This document shows positions 38,913 through 48,614 of a stretch of 64,000 bases of DNA, piece by piece. Origin of the DNA: Geitlerinema sp. BBD 1991-9. Its GTDB lineage: Bacteria > Cyanobacteriota > Cyanobacteriia > Cyanobacteriales > Geitlerinemataceae. Made by a program: the position numbers and the translations under genes. Every line of letters starts with the position of its first letter. Position 1 is the stretch's first letter. The notes under the pieces are model-generated. The model was not told where the DNA came from. It did no database searches and worked only from the letters and a program-made list of their open reading frames with translations. The DNA is taken from NCBI GenBank assembly GCA_001657325.1, contig LWRO01000030.1, forward strand, positions 43,798-107,797, in the 5' to 3' direction.

Positions 38913-40886
38913 GTGACTCGCGTGATTCGTAGATCTGCTCTGCCAAGTAAGCTGCACTATTGGTTGAAAACATATCCCGACTCGATCGCGGCTGCGCTCT
39001 GTGCGTTGCTCACGCTCGTCGGATGGCTTGCCCTCAATGGAAGTTGGTTGGGTGTGGGCGTTTGGGTGTTGCTGTCAGCCTACGTCATTGGTGGCTACGA
39101 GTCGGCTCGCGAGGGATTACAAACACTTTGGCAAGAACGCGAATTGGACGTGGACTTGCTGATGATTGTGGCGGCGTTGGGAGCGGCCGTTCTGGGCTTT
39201 TGGCAGCAGAACTATTACTTGCTCGTCGATGGTGCCGTGCTAATCCTAATTTTTGCCGTCAGTGGCGCACTCGAAAGCATTGCCATGCACCGAACCGAGC
39301 GCAACATCCGCAGTCTCATGCAGCTTACACCTGATACCGCCAGACGCTTGCAGCAGGGACGGGAACAAATCGTTCCCACGCAAACTTTACAAGTCGGCGA
39401 TCGAATCCTAGTCAAACCAGGAGAACGGTTTCCTACAGATGGCATCGTTCGAGAAGGACATAGCACGATCGACCAAGCCCCGATTACCGGCGAATCAATG
39501 CCCGTTGAAAAAGTCGTGGGAGATGAAGTTTTTGCCGGTACGATCGACGGTCGAGGTGCCTTAACCGTCGAACTGCACAAGCCCCCCGAAAGCAGTTTGA
39601 TTCAACGAGTCATCTATTTAGTCGAACAGGCGAAAACCTCTCAACCGCCATCTCAGCAGTTTTTAGAGCGGTTCGAGCGAGGCTACGCACAAGTCATCGT
39701 TTTCACGGGGTTGGGACTGGCGACATTACCGCCGCTGCTGTTGGGATGGGATTGGGAAACGACCATCTATCGAACGCTAATCTTCTTAATCGTTGCCTCT
39801 CCTTGTGCGCTGATGGCTGCCATTATGCCAACATTGCTCTCGGGTATTGCACGAGGCGCGCGACAGGGAATTTTATTTAAAGACGGGGCGCAGTTAGAGA
39901 CGATGGGGAAAGTCCGCGCGATCGCCTTTGATAAAACAGGTACGCTCACCACGGGTCAGTTACAGGTTAGCGATGTGATTCCCGCGTCGGGTTATGACCA
40001 AGCTGAGGTCGTTCAAATTGCCGCTTCGTTAGAAGCCTATTCCGAGCATCCTCTGAGTCAAGCGATTTTACAAGCGGCGCAGACAGATAATATTTCTTTA
40101 CTCTCCGCGATCGAGGTTCGGGCTGAAGTCGGACAGGGAATCTCGGGTTACATTCAAGGACAGCCAGTCAAATTGGGCAAGGGAACCTTTGCACTGGCTG
40201 AGTTCGCCGAGATCGATCCGTTTCTAGAATCTGAGAGTCAGCGTCTCGAAGCCCAAGGTAAAACCGCGATCTGGGTTGTTTTAGAGCAGCAAATTCTAGG
40301 ATTAATTGCAGTGGTCGATCGAGTCCGTCCCCATGCTGCCCAACTTCTGACAACTCTCAAGCAGATGGGAATCCCGTTCACCGCTATGCTAACCGGAGAT
40401 AATGCGGCTACAGCTCAAACCGTTGCTCGAACGGTTGGCGTGAGTGCCATTTATGCCGATCTACTCCCCGAAGATAAAGTTGATGTCGTTCGGCAACTTC
40501 AGCAACAATATCGGACAGTGGTGATGGTCGGGGATGGCATCAACGACGCGCCCGCGTTAGCTCAAGCCTCCGCAGGGATTGCCATGGGAGGCGCCGGTAG
40601 CGATGTGGCACTCGAGACGGCGGATATCGTGTTGATGGCCGATCGATTGGAAAAGTTAGAACAAGCCATTCGCATCGGCCAGAAGTCGCAACGTATTATC
40701 AAGCAAAATATTACACTCGCACTCACCTCGATCGTTTTGTTAATGGTTGCCAACTTTTTCGGCGAACTTACGCTTCCAGTCGGAGTTCTGGGACACGAAG
40801 GATCGACGTTATTGGTAACGTTGAACGGGCTACGACTCCTCAGAGCGGAACGTGACGAACGCGATCGAGTTTTACATTCAGAGTAA
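38913..40886 (+). CDS. coaT: CoaT-type cobalt-exporting P1B ATPase
   Basis: Pumps Co2+ out of the cytosol. The 657-aa protein lacks an N-terminal CxxC metal domain. Visible motifs are TGES (192-195, actuator), SPC in membrane helix 6 (296-298, the P1B-4 cobalt-type signature, not CPC), the phosphorylation site DKTGT (340-344), SEHPLSQA and GDGINDAPA. The start is GTG at 38913 with AAAGG 8 bp upstream. The divergent coaR and the operator between them reproduce the Synechocystis cobalt-resistance locus. The end overlaps the open frame before the next gene but not its likely start. Confidence 0.93.
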   Translation: MTRVIRRSALPSKLHYWLKTYPDSIAAALCALLTLVGWLALNGSWLGVGVWVLLSAYVIGGYESAREGLQTLWQERELDVDLLMIVAALGAAVLGFWQQNYYLLVDGAVLILIFAVSGALESIAMHRTERNIRSLMQLTPDTARRLQQGREQIVPTQTLQVGDRILVKPGERFPTDGIVREGHSTIDQAPITGESMPVEKVVGDEVFAGTIDGRGALTVELHKPPESSLIQRVIYLVEQAKTSQPPSQQFLERFERGYAQVIVFTGLGLATLPPLLLGWDWETTIYRTLIFLIVASPCALMAAIMPTLLSGIARGARQGILFKDGAQLETMGKVRAIAFDKTGTLTTGQLQVSDVIPASGYDQAEVVQIAASLEAYSEHPLSQAILQAAQTDNISLLSAIEVRAEVGQGISGYIQGQPVKLGKGTFALAEFAEIDPFLESESQRLEAQGKTAIWVVLEQQILGLIAVVDRVRPHAAQLLTTLKQMGIPFTAMLTGDNAATAQTVARTVGVSAIYADLLPEDKVDVVRQLQQQYRTVVMVGDGINDAPALAQASAGIAMGGAGSDVALETADIVLMADRLEKLEQAIRIGQKSQRIIKQNITLALTSIVLLMVANFFGELTLPVGVLGHEGSTLLVTLNGLRLLRAERDERDRVLHSE

Positions 40887-40983
40887 GGCTGCTATAGTTT
40901 CGATCTGGAACAATTGCCAATTTCAGGACAGTTCTAGATCTGAAACGACTCTGAAACTACGTTGTATCGATCTCAATTTCATA

Positions 40984-41562
40984 ATGCTTGCGCCTTGGAG
41001 AACACATCTATCTGCGGCATTACACCGCAACCGGAGTTTGGTTTATGCCCAATATTTTCAGTTAGCGACCGTTCGGCAAGATGGAACCCCTGCAAATCGA
41101 ACGGTTGTCTTTCGGGGGTTCCAGCAAAACAGCGATCGAATCCAAATTGTAACGGACAATCGAAGCGCGAAAATTGAAGAAATCGAATCAAGTAGCCACG
41201 CGGAAGCCTGTTGGTATTTCCCCAAAACTCGAGAACAGTTTCGCCTCCGAGGAACACTCATTTTAGTCAATTGTGAAAGTTCCGATCTCGAACTGCAAGC
41301 TGCTAGACAGCAAGTTTGGGCGAACCTGTCAGAGAACGCTCGATCGGGCTTCGCGTGGCCGTCTCCAGGGCGAGAGCGCTCTCCGTTGGAGAGTTTTCAG
41401 GTTTCGCCACCTGATGCTAAAACACCGCTCGACACGTTTTGTTTGTTACTTCTCGAACCTCATGTCGTCGATTTTTTACAACTTCGCGGCGAGCCTCAAA
41501 ACCGCTGGATTTATACATGCCAAAGTAACGGAGATTGGATCGGGCGAGACGTAAATCCGTAG
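40984..41562 (+). CDS. FMN-dependent PPOX-family flavoprotein
   Basis: The start at 40984 (MLAPWRTHLSAALHRNRSLV) gives 192 aa and matches the usual N-terminus of the cyanobacterial pyridoxamine-phosphate-oxidase-like family. The frame is open a further 44 codons upstream, overlapping coaT, but that part looks non-coding. Motifs: FQLATVRQDGTPANRTVVFRGF (FMN-binding barrel), AEACWYFPKTREQFRLRG, and a C-terminal RWIYTC. It probably binds FMN and acts as an oxidoreductase. The substrate is unknown and a PdxH role is not implied. Confidence 0.82.
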   Translation: MLAPWRTHLSAALHRNRSLVYAQYFQLATVRQDGTPANRTVVFRGFQQNSDRIQIVTDNRSAKIEEIESSSHAEACWYFPKTREQFRLRGTLILVNCESSDLELQAARQQVWANLSENARSGFAWPSPGRERSPLESFQVSPPDAKTPLDTFCLLLLEPHVVDFLQLRGEPQNRWIYTCQSNGDWIGRDVNP

Positions 41563-41613
41563 AGAAATTCACAATTCAAGATCGAGAGTATACTCTCGAT
41601 CTTCATCGCTATC

Positions 41614-42492
41614 TCATTTCTCTAACTCTTCATTCCCTTCTATATCAGCGAAACGTTTTGGATAAATTCGATCGCAAAAAAATAACGTTCCCGCTGTCAC
41701 ACAAATCGGGACAGACAGAAGATTGACGAACGGAATACTGACTAAGACCAAGCAAACGAGACTAAACGTACCAGTTGCAGGAAAAAAGCCGAAGACAATT
41801 TTTAGCTTATCTCGGAATTTCAACCGACGGCGTTCTAAGGAAGAATCTAGAAAATCCAAACAGATTAACGTTGCTGTAATACCAATACCGCCAACGCCAG
41901 CAATGGCGGTACCAATACCCGGAACGATATTGAAAAAGAGTAAAATTACGCCCAGACAAGCTGCCAAAATCAACTTTTTGATCTCAAAAGCTAAGGCTCG
42001 CCAAATGTCTTGGAAAATTGCCAGCGCTCCTCCTTCATAGGTTGGGAGTTTGCCCGTTCGCAGCTTTTCCAACTGTTCTGAAAGCTGTCCGTACCAGGGC
42101 GAGCCGAGGATGACACCGAACTGCACTAACAAGAATCCCGTCAGGAGAAACAGTAGCAACACGAGCAGTACTTGCAAGATGCCACCGAAGACATCCCCCG
42201 TAAATCCCAACCAGCTCAACCAGGTTGGTAAGTTGGCAATCCAGATGGCGATACGGTTATCTAAAGCGACGGTTAAATCGCGGATTTCGTGCAACCCCGG
42301 TAGGAGCAACCCGACATAGAGGGCGATTCCCGCGATAACGTTCGCCAGGATGGGAAAGACGACATAGCCCCATAGCTTGGGATTTTGAATTAAAATCGCG
42401 ATCGCGCGTAAGGGATATGTCGCCCCCGCCAGAAACCCGACAGGAACCTCAACGATCTTAGACAACCAGGTCTCACTGCGTTCTTCTACCAT
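41614..42492 (-). CDS. EI24/CysZ-like membrane protein
   Basis: The start at 42492 (MVEERSETWLSKIVEVPVGFLAGATYPLRAI) gives 292 aa. The open extension to 42618 reads as non-coding. Four to five long hydrophobic stretches (about 38-62, 90-135, 175-205, 240-275) and GSPWYGQLSEQLEKL match the EI24 family, which includes the sulfate channel CysZ. The cyanobacterial members have not been assigned a substrate to my knowledge. It lies 98 bp downstream of ilvE on the same strand. Confidence 0.8.
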   Translation of the reverse strand: MVEERSETWLSKIVEVPVGFLAGATYPLRAIAILIQNPKLWGYVVFPILANVIAGIALYVGLLLPGLHEIRDLTVALDNRIAIWIANLPTWLSWLGFTGDVFGGILQVLLVLLLFLLTGFLLVQFGVILGSPWYGQLSEQLEKLRTGKLPTYEGGALAIFQDIWRALAFEIKKLILAACLGVILLFFNIVPGIGTAIAGVGGIGITATLICLDFLDSSLERRRLKFRDKLKIVFGFFPATGTFSLVCLVLVSIPFVNLLSVPICVTAGTLFFCDRIYPKRFADIEGNEELEK

Positions 42493-42590
42493 GAGTAATA
42501 TTGCGATGCCGTTGGATTGCTGGAGGTTGCGTTCGTTACAGTGCCTGTACGATACGCCTGTACGATTGGGTTTCGATCGATACGATCGAG

Positions 42591-43667
42591 CTAGGCTCCG
42601 CTGACGCGAACGACCCAACCGTAGGGATCGTTGACTTTGGCGGTTTTAATCTCTTCCAAGGCTTTTAACAGTTGCGGGCCGTACTTGCGTTCGGAAATGG
42701 GGGGAACGTTTAGGATGCGATCTCCAACGCAAATGGTTTCGATGTGGGCGATGGTGGCAGCGGTTCCGGCCCCAAAAGCTTCTTGTAGCGTTCCGGCTTC
42801 ATCGGCTTTGAGGAGTTCGTCTAAAGCGATCGATCTTTCTTCAACGCGGACGCCGCGATCTCGCAACAGCGTCAACACGCTATCGCGGGTAATTCCCGGT
42901 AAAATCGTCCCTTGCAACGCTGGCGTGACGACGACATCGTCGATAACGAAGAAGACGTTCATCGTGCCGCATTCTTCGATGTATTGATGGTGAATGCCGT
43001 CGAGCCACAATACGTTATCGTAACCGTGTTGTTTGGCTTCTCGATCGGCCAGCAAGCTCGCCGCGTAGTTTCCCGCCGCTTTCGCCGCTCCAGTTCCCCC
43101 AGGAAAGGCGCGAACGTAATCGTGGGCGACTGTGAGTTTGACGGGTTCTGCGTAGTACGCGCCAACGGGACACGTGATAATCGCAAACGTATAGCGTTCG
43201 GACGGCCGCAAACCGATCGATTCATCGGTGGCGAAGTAAATCGGACGGATGTAAAGGGCGCTACCGGGTTTTGTCGGAATCCAGTTCGCATCGAGGCAAA
43301 TCAGTTGTCTTAAACCCTCGATGAAAATTTCCTCGGGAATGGGGGGCATACACAACCGGGCCGCCGAGCGGTTGATTCGATCGAAGTTAGCGTGGGGACG
43401 AAATAATAACGCTTCTCCCGAGGCACTTTTGTAGGCTTTCATCCCCTCGAAAACCGACTGTCCGTAGTGCAACGCTGAAATCGACGGCGATAGGGACAAT
43501 TGGCCGTAGGGAACGATTTTCGCGGTACTCCATCGACCCTGTTCGCAGGTTGCGACGAGCATATGGTCGCTAAAAGTTTTTCCAAAGGGGACGTTATTGA
43601 TATCGAGGCCATGAAGTCGAGACTCGGATACTCGTTCGCTTTCGATCGAATAGGTTTGCGCTGCCAT
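42591..43667 (-). CDS. ilvE: branched-chain amino acid aminotransferase
   Basis: Transfers the amino group between glutamate and the keto acids of leucine, isoleucine and valine. The 358-aa protein is a class IV PLP enzyme of the long (type II) form: LHYGQSVFEGMKAYK at 67-80, the PLP Lys in GTGAAKAAGNYAAS (K196), EECGTMNVFFVI, and GTAATIAHIE near the end. ilvD is elsewhere in the window, so the pathway is not clustered. Confidence 0.95.
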   Translation of the reverse strand: MAAQTYSIESERVSESRLHGLDINNVPFGKTFSDHMLVATCEQGRWSTAKIVPYGQLSLSPSISALHYGQSVFEGMKAYKSASGEALLFRPHANFDRINRSAARLCMPPIPEEIFIEGLRQLICLDANWIPTKPGSALYIRPIYFATDESIGLRPSERYTFAIITCPVGAYYAEPVKLTVAHDYVRAFPGGTGAAKAAGNYAASLLADREAKQHGYDNVLWLDGIHHQYIEECGTMNVFFVIDDVVVTPALQGTILPGITRDSVLTLLRDRGVRVEERSIALDELLKADEAGTLQEAFGAGTAATIAHIETICVGDRILNVPPISERKYGPQLLKALEEIKTAKVNDPYGWVVRVSGA

Positions 43668-43844
43668 AGTGTTTTTAACGTTCTGCTCCGTTCCTCCGGT
43701 CGGGTTTGGGAGGACAACTGAATTTCTAGTTTAAAGGATCGCACCCCTCGTCTGAATACGTGGAGGCGATCGGTGTTGCTTCGACGATCGATTCTCGATC
43801 GTGAAAAAATGGGAAAACGATCTCGACTCCGTTGCGCGAACGCG

Positions 43845-44696
43845 ATGAATTTTCGACTTGGATGTGCAGTTTGGGCGTATAAAGGATGGCTGGGCGATCT
43901 GTTTCCCCCGGGAAGCCGGAACCGCGATTTTCTCAGTCTCTATAGTCGTCGGTTTACTGCTGTTGAAGGCAATACGACCTTTTACGCGGTTCCCGATGCG
44001 GCAACGCTCGATCGATGGGCGAGCGAAACACCCGACGGTTTCGAGTTCTGTTTGAAACTCCCGCGATATTTGACACATGAAGGATCGATCGAGCCGAAGA
44101 TCGACGCAACGCGAGAATTTCTCCAACACGTCGCTCGTCTCGGCGATAAACTCGGGCCGGTGTTCGTGCAACTTCCACCCAACTATACCCCCGAAGCTTT
44201 TGAGGATTTGGAGGCATTTTTACACGGTCGATTCCCTGACGTTCGTTTGGCGTTAGAAGTCCGTCACCGCGACTGGTTTCGGGAACCTCACGTGCGACGT
44301 CTCGACGAGCTGCTGCGGGAGTCCAACGTCGCACGGGTGATTCTCGATACGCGCCCGGTGTACAGTACCGATGACGATCCTCAGCGTCGTTCTCAACGAC
44401 GAAAACCCAAGCTTCCCTTACATCCAGTCGTGACGACGGATTTCAGTTTCGTGCGTTTCATCACACATCCTGACGGTGAGGTCAACGTGCCGTTTTCAGA
44501 AGCGTGGGTGGAACGTCTCGACGAATGGATAAGCCAGGGAACTCGGGTCTATTTCTTCGTTCACTGTCCGATCGAAGACTATTCACCGAGAACGGCTCGA
44601 TCGATACAAAGGTTACTCGAAAAACGTGGGGTTCCCGTCGCGCCGTTGCCTTGGGATTCGATCGACGAACCGCCCATGCAGTTGAGCTTATTTTAA
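43845..44696 (+). CDS. DUF72 TIM-barrel protein
   Basis: The start at 43845 (MNFRLGCAVWAYKGWLG) matches the DUF72 N-terminus. Open codons upstream to 43773 are probably untranslated. The 283-aa product has EGNTTFYAVPDAATLDRWASETPDGFEFCLKLPRYLTHEG, summarised as residues 41-80, then FVQLPPNY and LALEVRHRDWF, and ends with QLSLF. The family has a TIM-barrel fold and no settled function. It is divergent from ilvE. Confidence 0.87.
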   Translation: MNFRLGCAVWAYKGWLGDLFPPGSRNRDFLSLYSRRFTAVEGNTTFYAVPDAATLDRWASETPDGFEFCLKLPRYLTHEGSIEPKIDATREFLQHVARLGDKLGPVFVQLPPNYTPEAFEDLEAFLHGRFPDVRLALEVRHRDWFREPHVRRLDELLRESNVARVILDTRPVYSTDDDPQRRSQRRKPKLPLHPVVTTDFSFVRFITHPDGEVNVPFSEAWVERLDEWISQGTRVYFFVHCPIEDYSPRTARSIQRLLEKRGVPVAPLPWDSIDEPPMQLSLF

Positions 44697-44779
44697 TCGA
44701 TCGAGCATCACCTTAAAACGAGTTAAAATTTCAGATGAAATCTGTTTAAAACACAGCAAATATACGGCCGTTTTCCGGA

Positions 44780-45508
44780 TTACTGATTGCGCCAACGTCG
44801 GATAAATTCGCGAACCGTCGAATCGTCGAGTCGGTCTTGCAGCCAATCGAGCGAAGCGCGTTGGTGTGTCAGACCTTTATAGTATTTTGCGACGTTGCGT
44901 AATTGAAACGGTCGATCGAACACGGGCGGTGGAAGTGGTTTTGAATCCGAACTCGACGAAATCAAGCCACTGTCTAAGCCGTAATCGATGATTCCATCGG
45001 CGAGCGCGTTCGCTGCTTTTTCGGTGTAGCGTCGAGCCGTTGCGGAATTGACAGCATCGACGAAAAACGGTTCTGTCAAACAGGCTGCTTTCACCGTTAG
45101 TGGAACTCCCGCTAAAACAGCAAGACCCTGACGCTTGACCCCTCGATCGTTCAATCCTAAATTTCGCACGATCGATCGTTGCAGAGCCGTTCCTAAATTA
45201 AAATCTTCTGGGGTTCCGTTGCGGTGAATCAGCACCTCCGAACCCTGAACGGAACCGTTAAACGCATTGAGGTGCAAACTCACGAAGACATCCCCCGTCG
45301 CCCGTTGTCCGATATTAAACAGTGTCTCTTGAGGGTCGAGAACTTCAACAGCGTGTCCGCGATTTTGCAAGTTCCGCCGGATGAGTTCTGCCATCACGAC
45401 TACTTCGTCGTATTCCGTCGTTCCGTTTCCTTCAACGCCTTTCTCAAATCCCGAAAATCCGTTTCGATCGATATACGGGCCATGACCGATTTCTAACGTA
45501 ACTTTCAT
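44780..45508 (-). CDS. N-acetylmuramoyl-L-alanine amidase (Amidase_3)
   Basis: Cuts the amide bond between MurNAc and L-Ala in peptidoglycan. The 242-aa protein starts at the zinc-binding strand (VTLEIGHG, H9), with a Glu ligand in TTEYDE, H79 in SLHLNAFNG and the catalytic Glu in LTEPFFVD (E146). There is no signal peptide or AMIN domain, so export is unclear. It may act during lysis or recycling. It is divergent from the SLH/glycoside hydrolase gene. Confidence 0.9.
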   Translation of the reverse strand: MKVTLEIGHGPYIDRNGFSGFEKGVEGNGTTEYDEVVVMAELIRRNLQNRGHAVEVLDPQETLFNIGQRATGDVFVSLHLNAFNGSVQGSEVLIHRNGTPEDFNLGTALQRSIVRNLGLNDRGVKRQGLAVLAGVPLTVKAACLTEPFFVDAVNSATARRYTEKAANALADGIIDYGLDSGLISSSSDSKPLPPPVFDRPFQLRNVAKYYKGLTHQRASLDWLQDRLDDSTVREFIRRWRNQ

Positions 45509-45652
45509 AGACGCTTCTTACCTCAATGTTTCGATCGATTGTCTGTGATTATGCGTGTCTGAGATTACGTGCGAACAAAATCCCATCGTGCCGATCTCAG
45601 TACGCTTCCTCCCTTAAAATCGGATTAACTCATCTTTCGCGGTGCGAGCGAG

Positions 45653-47635
45653 ATGTTTAGCGACCTCGAACGAAACTGGGCGAAGCCCTTTATCGAAGCC
45701 TTAGCGGAACGGGGAATCGTCAGAGGATTTCCCGATGGAACGTTTCGCCCGGAACAGCCCATGACGCGGGCACAGTTTGCAGCCTTGTTGCGTCAAGCTT
45801 TCGACGTTCCCAATCGATGGGACTACATCCCGTTTACCGATGTTCCCTCCAATCACTGGGCCCGAGATGCCGTTCGCAAAGCTTACGCGATGGGGTTTCT
45901 CGCGGGTTATCCGGGGAATCGCTTTCGTCCCAACCAGCAAATTCCCAAGGTGCAAATTTTGGTGTCGCTGGTGAGTGGCTTGCGGATTTCTGGGGATAAG
46001 CCACGGTTGTCAGATTACTACCGCGACGCCGATGCGGTTCCCAATTACGCGATCGATCGCGCCGCAATCGCCACTGAGGCGGGATTGGTTGCGAACTATC
46101 CCGATATCCATTTACTGACACCGAACAAACCTGCAACTCGGGCGGAAGTAGCGGTTTTGGTCTATCAAGCATTAGTCGCCACGGGGCGCGCTGGGGAAAT
46201 TGATTCTTCCTATCTCGTTAAATCGCCGCTTCCTGAAGTCGATCGCGTCACCACGGTTCGCGTCAGCCACACTCGCGAGTTCCGAGGGCTTTGGGTTGCG
46301 TCTGTATGGAATATTAACTGGCCGTCTCGCCGCGATTTATCTGTCGATCGACAAAAATCGGAATTGTTAGCAATTCTCGATCGGGCCTCGCAATTAAACT
46401 TTAACGCCATCGTTCTCCAAGTGCGCCCGGAGGGAGATGCACTTTACGCCTCCGACTTGGAACCCTGGAGTTTTTGGCTGACGGGAGAACAGGGAAAAGC
46501 TCCCAGTCCTTACTACGATCCCCTGGAATTCGCGATCGAAGAAGCCCACAAACGCAACCTAGAACTTCACGCTTGGTTCAATCCCTACCGGGCCCGCACT
46601 TCGTCTCAAATCGTCCCCGTTGCGCCTCACGCCGCTGTTCGAGAGTCTCAGTTCGTTTACACTTACGGCAGTTCTCGCTGGATGGACCCCGGTGCGAAAG
46701 CCATTCAAGATCGCACTTACGCCGTCATTTTAGATGTGGTGAACCGCTACGACATTGATGGCGTTCACTTGGACGATTATTTCTATCCCTATCCCATTTC
46801 GGGAACACCATTTCCCGATGCGGCGACATATCAACGCTATCGCAATGCGGGAGGATGGTTATCGTTAGCAGATTGGCGGCGAGATCGTGTCAATCAGATG
46901 GTCAAACGGCTTTACGAGGGCATTCGATCGACTAAACCTCACGTTAAATTTGGAATTAGTCCTTTTGGCATTTATCGACCGGGACAACCGCCTCAAGCAC
47001 AAGGTTTCGATCAATACGAGGGATTGTACGCCGATCCGCTGAAATGGATGCAAGAGGGATCGATCGACTATATCGCCCCTCAATTGTACTGGCGCATCGA
47101 CCAAGCGGCACAAAGTTACCCGATGTTGTTGCGTTGGTGGGTGCAAAATAACGAGAAGTTGCGCCACGTTTATGCAGGAAATAATTTAGTGAAATTGGGC
47201 GAGTCGGGATGGTCGATCGATGAATTTCTCGAACAAATTCGCCTAACGCGAGATTTATCGGGACAGTTGGCGCTGGGAAATATTTTTTATCAAGTTGCGC
47301 CGTTGATGGAAAATCGCGATGGGATTAACAGCGTGTTTCAAAAAAGTCTCTATCGCCGTCCGGCGTTGACTCCTGTAATGAGTTGGAAAGGGACGAGTGC
47401 ACCGCCGCTTCCGGCGAAAGTTGAAATCAACAATCGAACGTTACGCTGGAAAGTTCAGGGGGAAACGCCGAAAGCTTGGACGTTGTACCGTCAGATTGGA
47501 ACAGATATTTGGGAGATCGAGCGTATTGTTCCCGGTGAAGTGTTGGAAATACAGATCGATCGAGGGACGTTTGCGTTGTGTGCGGTCGATCGATTGAATA
47601 ATGAAAGTCGAGGGGTTGTGGTGCGTCGGGTTTGA
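45653..47635 (+). CDS. SLH-domain protein with family-10-like glycosyl hydrolase (GHL10/DUF187) domain
   Basis: Residues 1-175 hold three SLH repeats (ERGIVRGFPDGTFRPEQPMTRAQF, then PSNHWARDAVRKAYAMGFLAGYPGNRFRPN, then AIATEAGLVANYPD), given here by key residues. Residues about 208-530 form a GHL10-type TIM barrel (EFRGLWVASVWNINWPS, LHAWFNPYRA, DGVHLDDYFYPYP, GISPFGIYRPG). A C-terminal beta domain follows. SLH units usually bind cell-wall glycan, but no signal peptide is visible at this start (MFSDLERNW), so the true start may be upstream or export may be atypical. Confidence 0.87.
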   Translation: MFSDLERNWAKPFIEALAERGIVRGFPDGTFRPEQPMTRAQFAALLRQAFDVPNRWDYIPFTDVPSNHWARDAVRKAYAMGFLAGYPGNRFRPNQQIPKVQILVSLVSGLRISGDKPRLSDYYRDADAVPNYAIDRAAIATEAGLVANYPDIHLLTPNKPATRAEVAVLVYQALVATGRAGEIDSSYLVKSPLPEVDRVTTVRVSHTREFRGLWVASVWNINWPSRRDLSVDRQKSELLAILDRASQLNFNAIVLQVRPEGDALYASDLEPWSFWLTGEQGKAPSPYYDPLEFAIEEAHKRNLELHAWFNPYRARTSSQIVPVAPHAAVRESQFVYTYGSSRWMDPGAKAIQDRTYAVILDVVNRYDIDGVHLDDYFYPYPISGTPFPDAATYQRYRNAGGWLSLADWRRDRVNQMVKRLYEGIRSTKPHVKFGISPFGIYRPGQPPQAQGFDQYEGLYADPLKWMQEGSIDYIAPQLYWRIDQAAQSYPMLLRWWVQNNEKLRHVYAGNNLVKLGESGWSIDEFLEQIRLTRDLSGQLALGNIFYQVAPLMENRDGINSVFQKSLYRRPALTPVMSWKGTSAPPLPAKVEINNRTLRWKVQGETPKAWTLYRQIGTDIWEIERIVPGEVLEIQIDRGTFALCAVDRLNNESRGVVVRRV

Positions 47636-47715
47636 CTTCGATCGAGGTCAAGTGAGTTTGTTTGAGGTTTGATGGTGAATGGCATATTGACATCAGACGG
47701 CTTTCGAGCCGTGTC

Positions 47716-48282
47716 ATGGTTCATACCTTCGATCGGTCTTTAACGCTCGAAGAATTTCTCGCCCAACCCGAAACGAAACCCGCCAGCCAGTATATCAAGG
47801 GTTGGGTCGTCCAAAAGCCGATACCTCAAGGAGAACACAGCAACCTCCAGGGCGACTTGACTGCGGCGATTAACGTCCTAAGAACGCAGAAAACCGCCCG
47901 GGCTTTTCCCGAATTGCGCTATACGTTCGACGATCGTTCCGTGATTCCCGATATTAGCGTGTTTGTGGCCGATCGCATTCCCCACGATGAAACCGGTCGC
48001 CTCGCTCGTCACTTTACAATCGCACCGGACTGGTCGATCGAAATTTTATCCCCCCAACAAGCGCAGAGCAAAGTCATCCAAAATATTCTGCACTGTCTCG
48101 AACACGGTACGCAGATCGGCTGGCTAATCGACCCTTACGAACTGCTCGTTTTCGTCTACTTTCTCGATCGATCGACTCAGGTCTTTGACGACCTCGATAC
48201 TCCGCTTCCCGTTCCTGAATTTGCAAGTCAGTTGACCGTGACGCTTCGAGATATTCGCAGCAGTTTTGAGTCCTTCATTTAA
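47716..48282 (+). CDS. Uma2-family (DUF820) putative endonuclease
   Basis: The start at 47716 (MVHTFDRSLTLEEFLAQPETKP) gives 188 aa. The open extension to 47662 looks non-coding. Motifs: PIPQGEHSNLQGDLTAAIN, SVIPDISVFVADRIP with the active-site Asp, and PDWSIEILSPQQAQSKV with the ExLSP form of the catalytic strand. This is the second of three Uma2 copies in the window. The target is unknown. Confidence 0.88.
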   Translation: MVHTFDRSLTLEEFLAQPETKPASQYIKGWVVQKPIPQGEHSNLQGDLTAAINVLRTQKTARAFPELRYTFDDRSVIPDISVFVADRIPHDETGRLARHFTIAPDWSIEILSPQQAQSKVIQNILHCLEHGTQIGWLIDPYELLVFVYFLDRSTQVFDDLDTPLPVPEFASQLTVTLRDIRSSFESFI

Positions 48283-48614
48283 GGTTGCTGCGTTTCAAGC
48301 TACCACTGTCACCATCCGAAGCGAGGAGGTGTCGCTGGCGGCATCTCACCAAGCGTCTGCTTCTCCCTGCCATGATGCTACCAGTCGCACGAGTTCTTCT
48401 GATGTCGGGTTTTTCTTTCATGACTTGGGGAGTTTGGCAAATGTGTGTGAGCGATTGCATGGGCGAGTTTTCCAGAGATCGTAACCACACAGCCTAAATT
48501 CCAAAATAGAATACTCAATGCCATTAGGATGAAGAATATCGAATAAAACGACTTGACACTCATGCCAAAATATTCTATATTTATATTATTTTGCAAAGAA
48601 CAAGAGCAACCAAC
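48283..48614. other. intergenic stretch before the PLD-like gene
   Basis: No gene is supported. Short frames of about 70 codons occur on both strands without ribosome sites. Composition shifts here from GC-rich to AT-rich, marking the left edge of the accessory patch. It may contain the lost 5' part of the PLD-like gene. Confidence 0.4.

Noticed and set aside
40852..40983. 44-codon N-terminal extension of the PPOX flavoprotein
   Set aside because: It overlaps the end of coaT and does not look like the family. The ATG at 40984 gives the normal length.
48266..48497. overlapping short frames on both strands
   Set aside because: Three mutually exclusive frames of about 70 codons without start signals. 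Most likely non-coding or remnant DNA.
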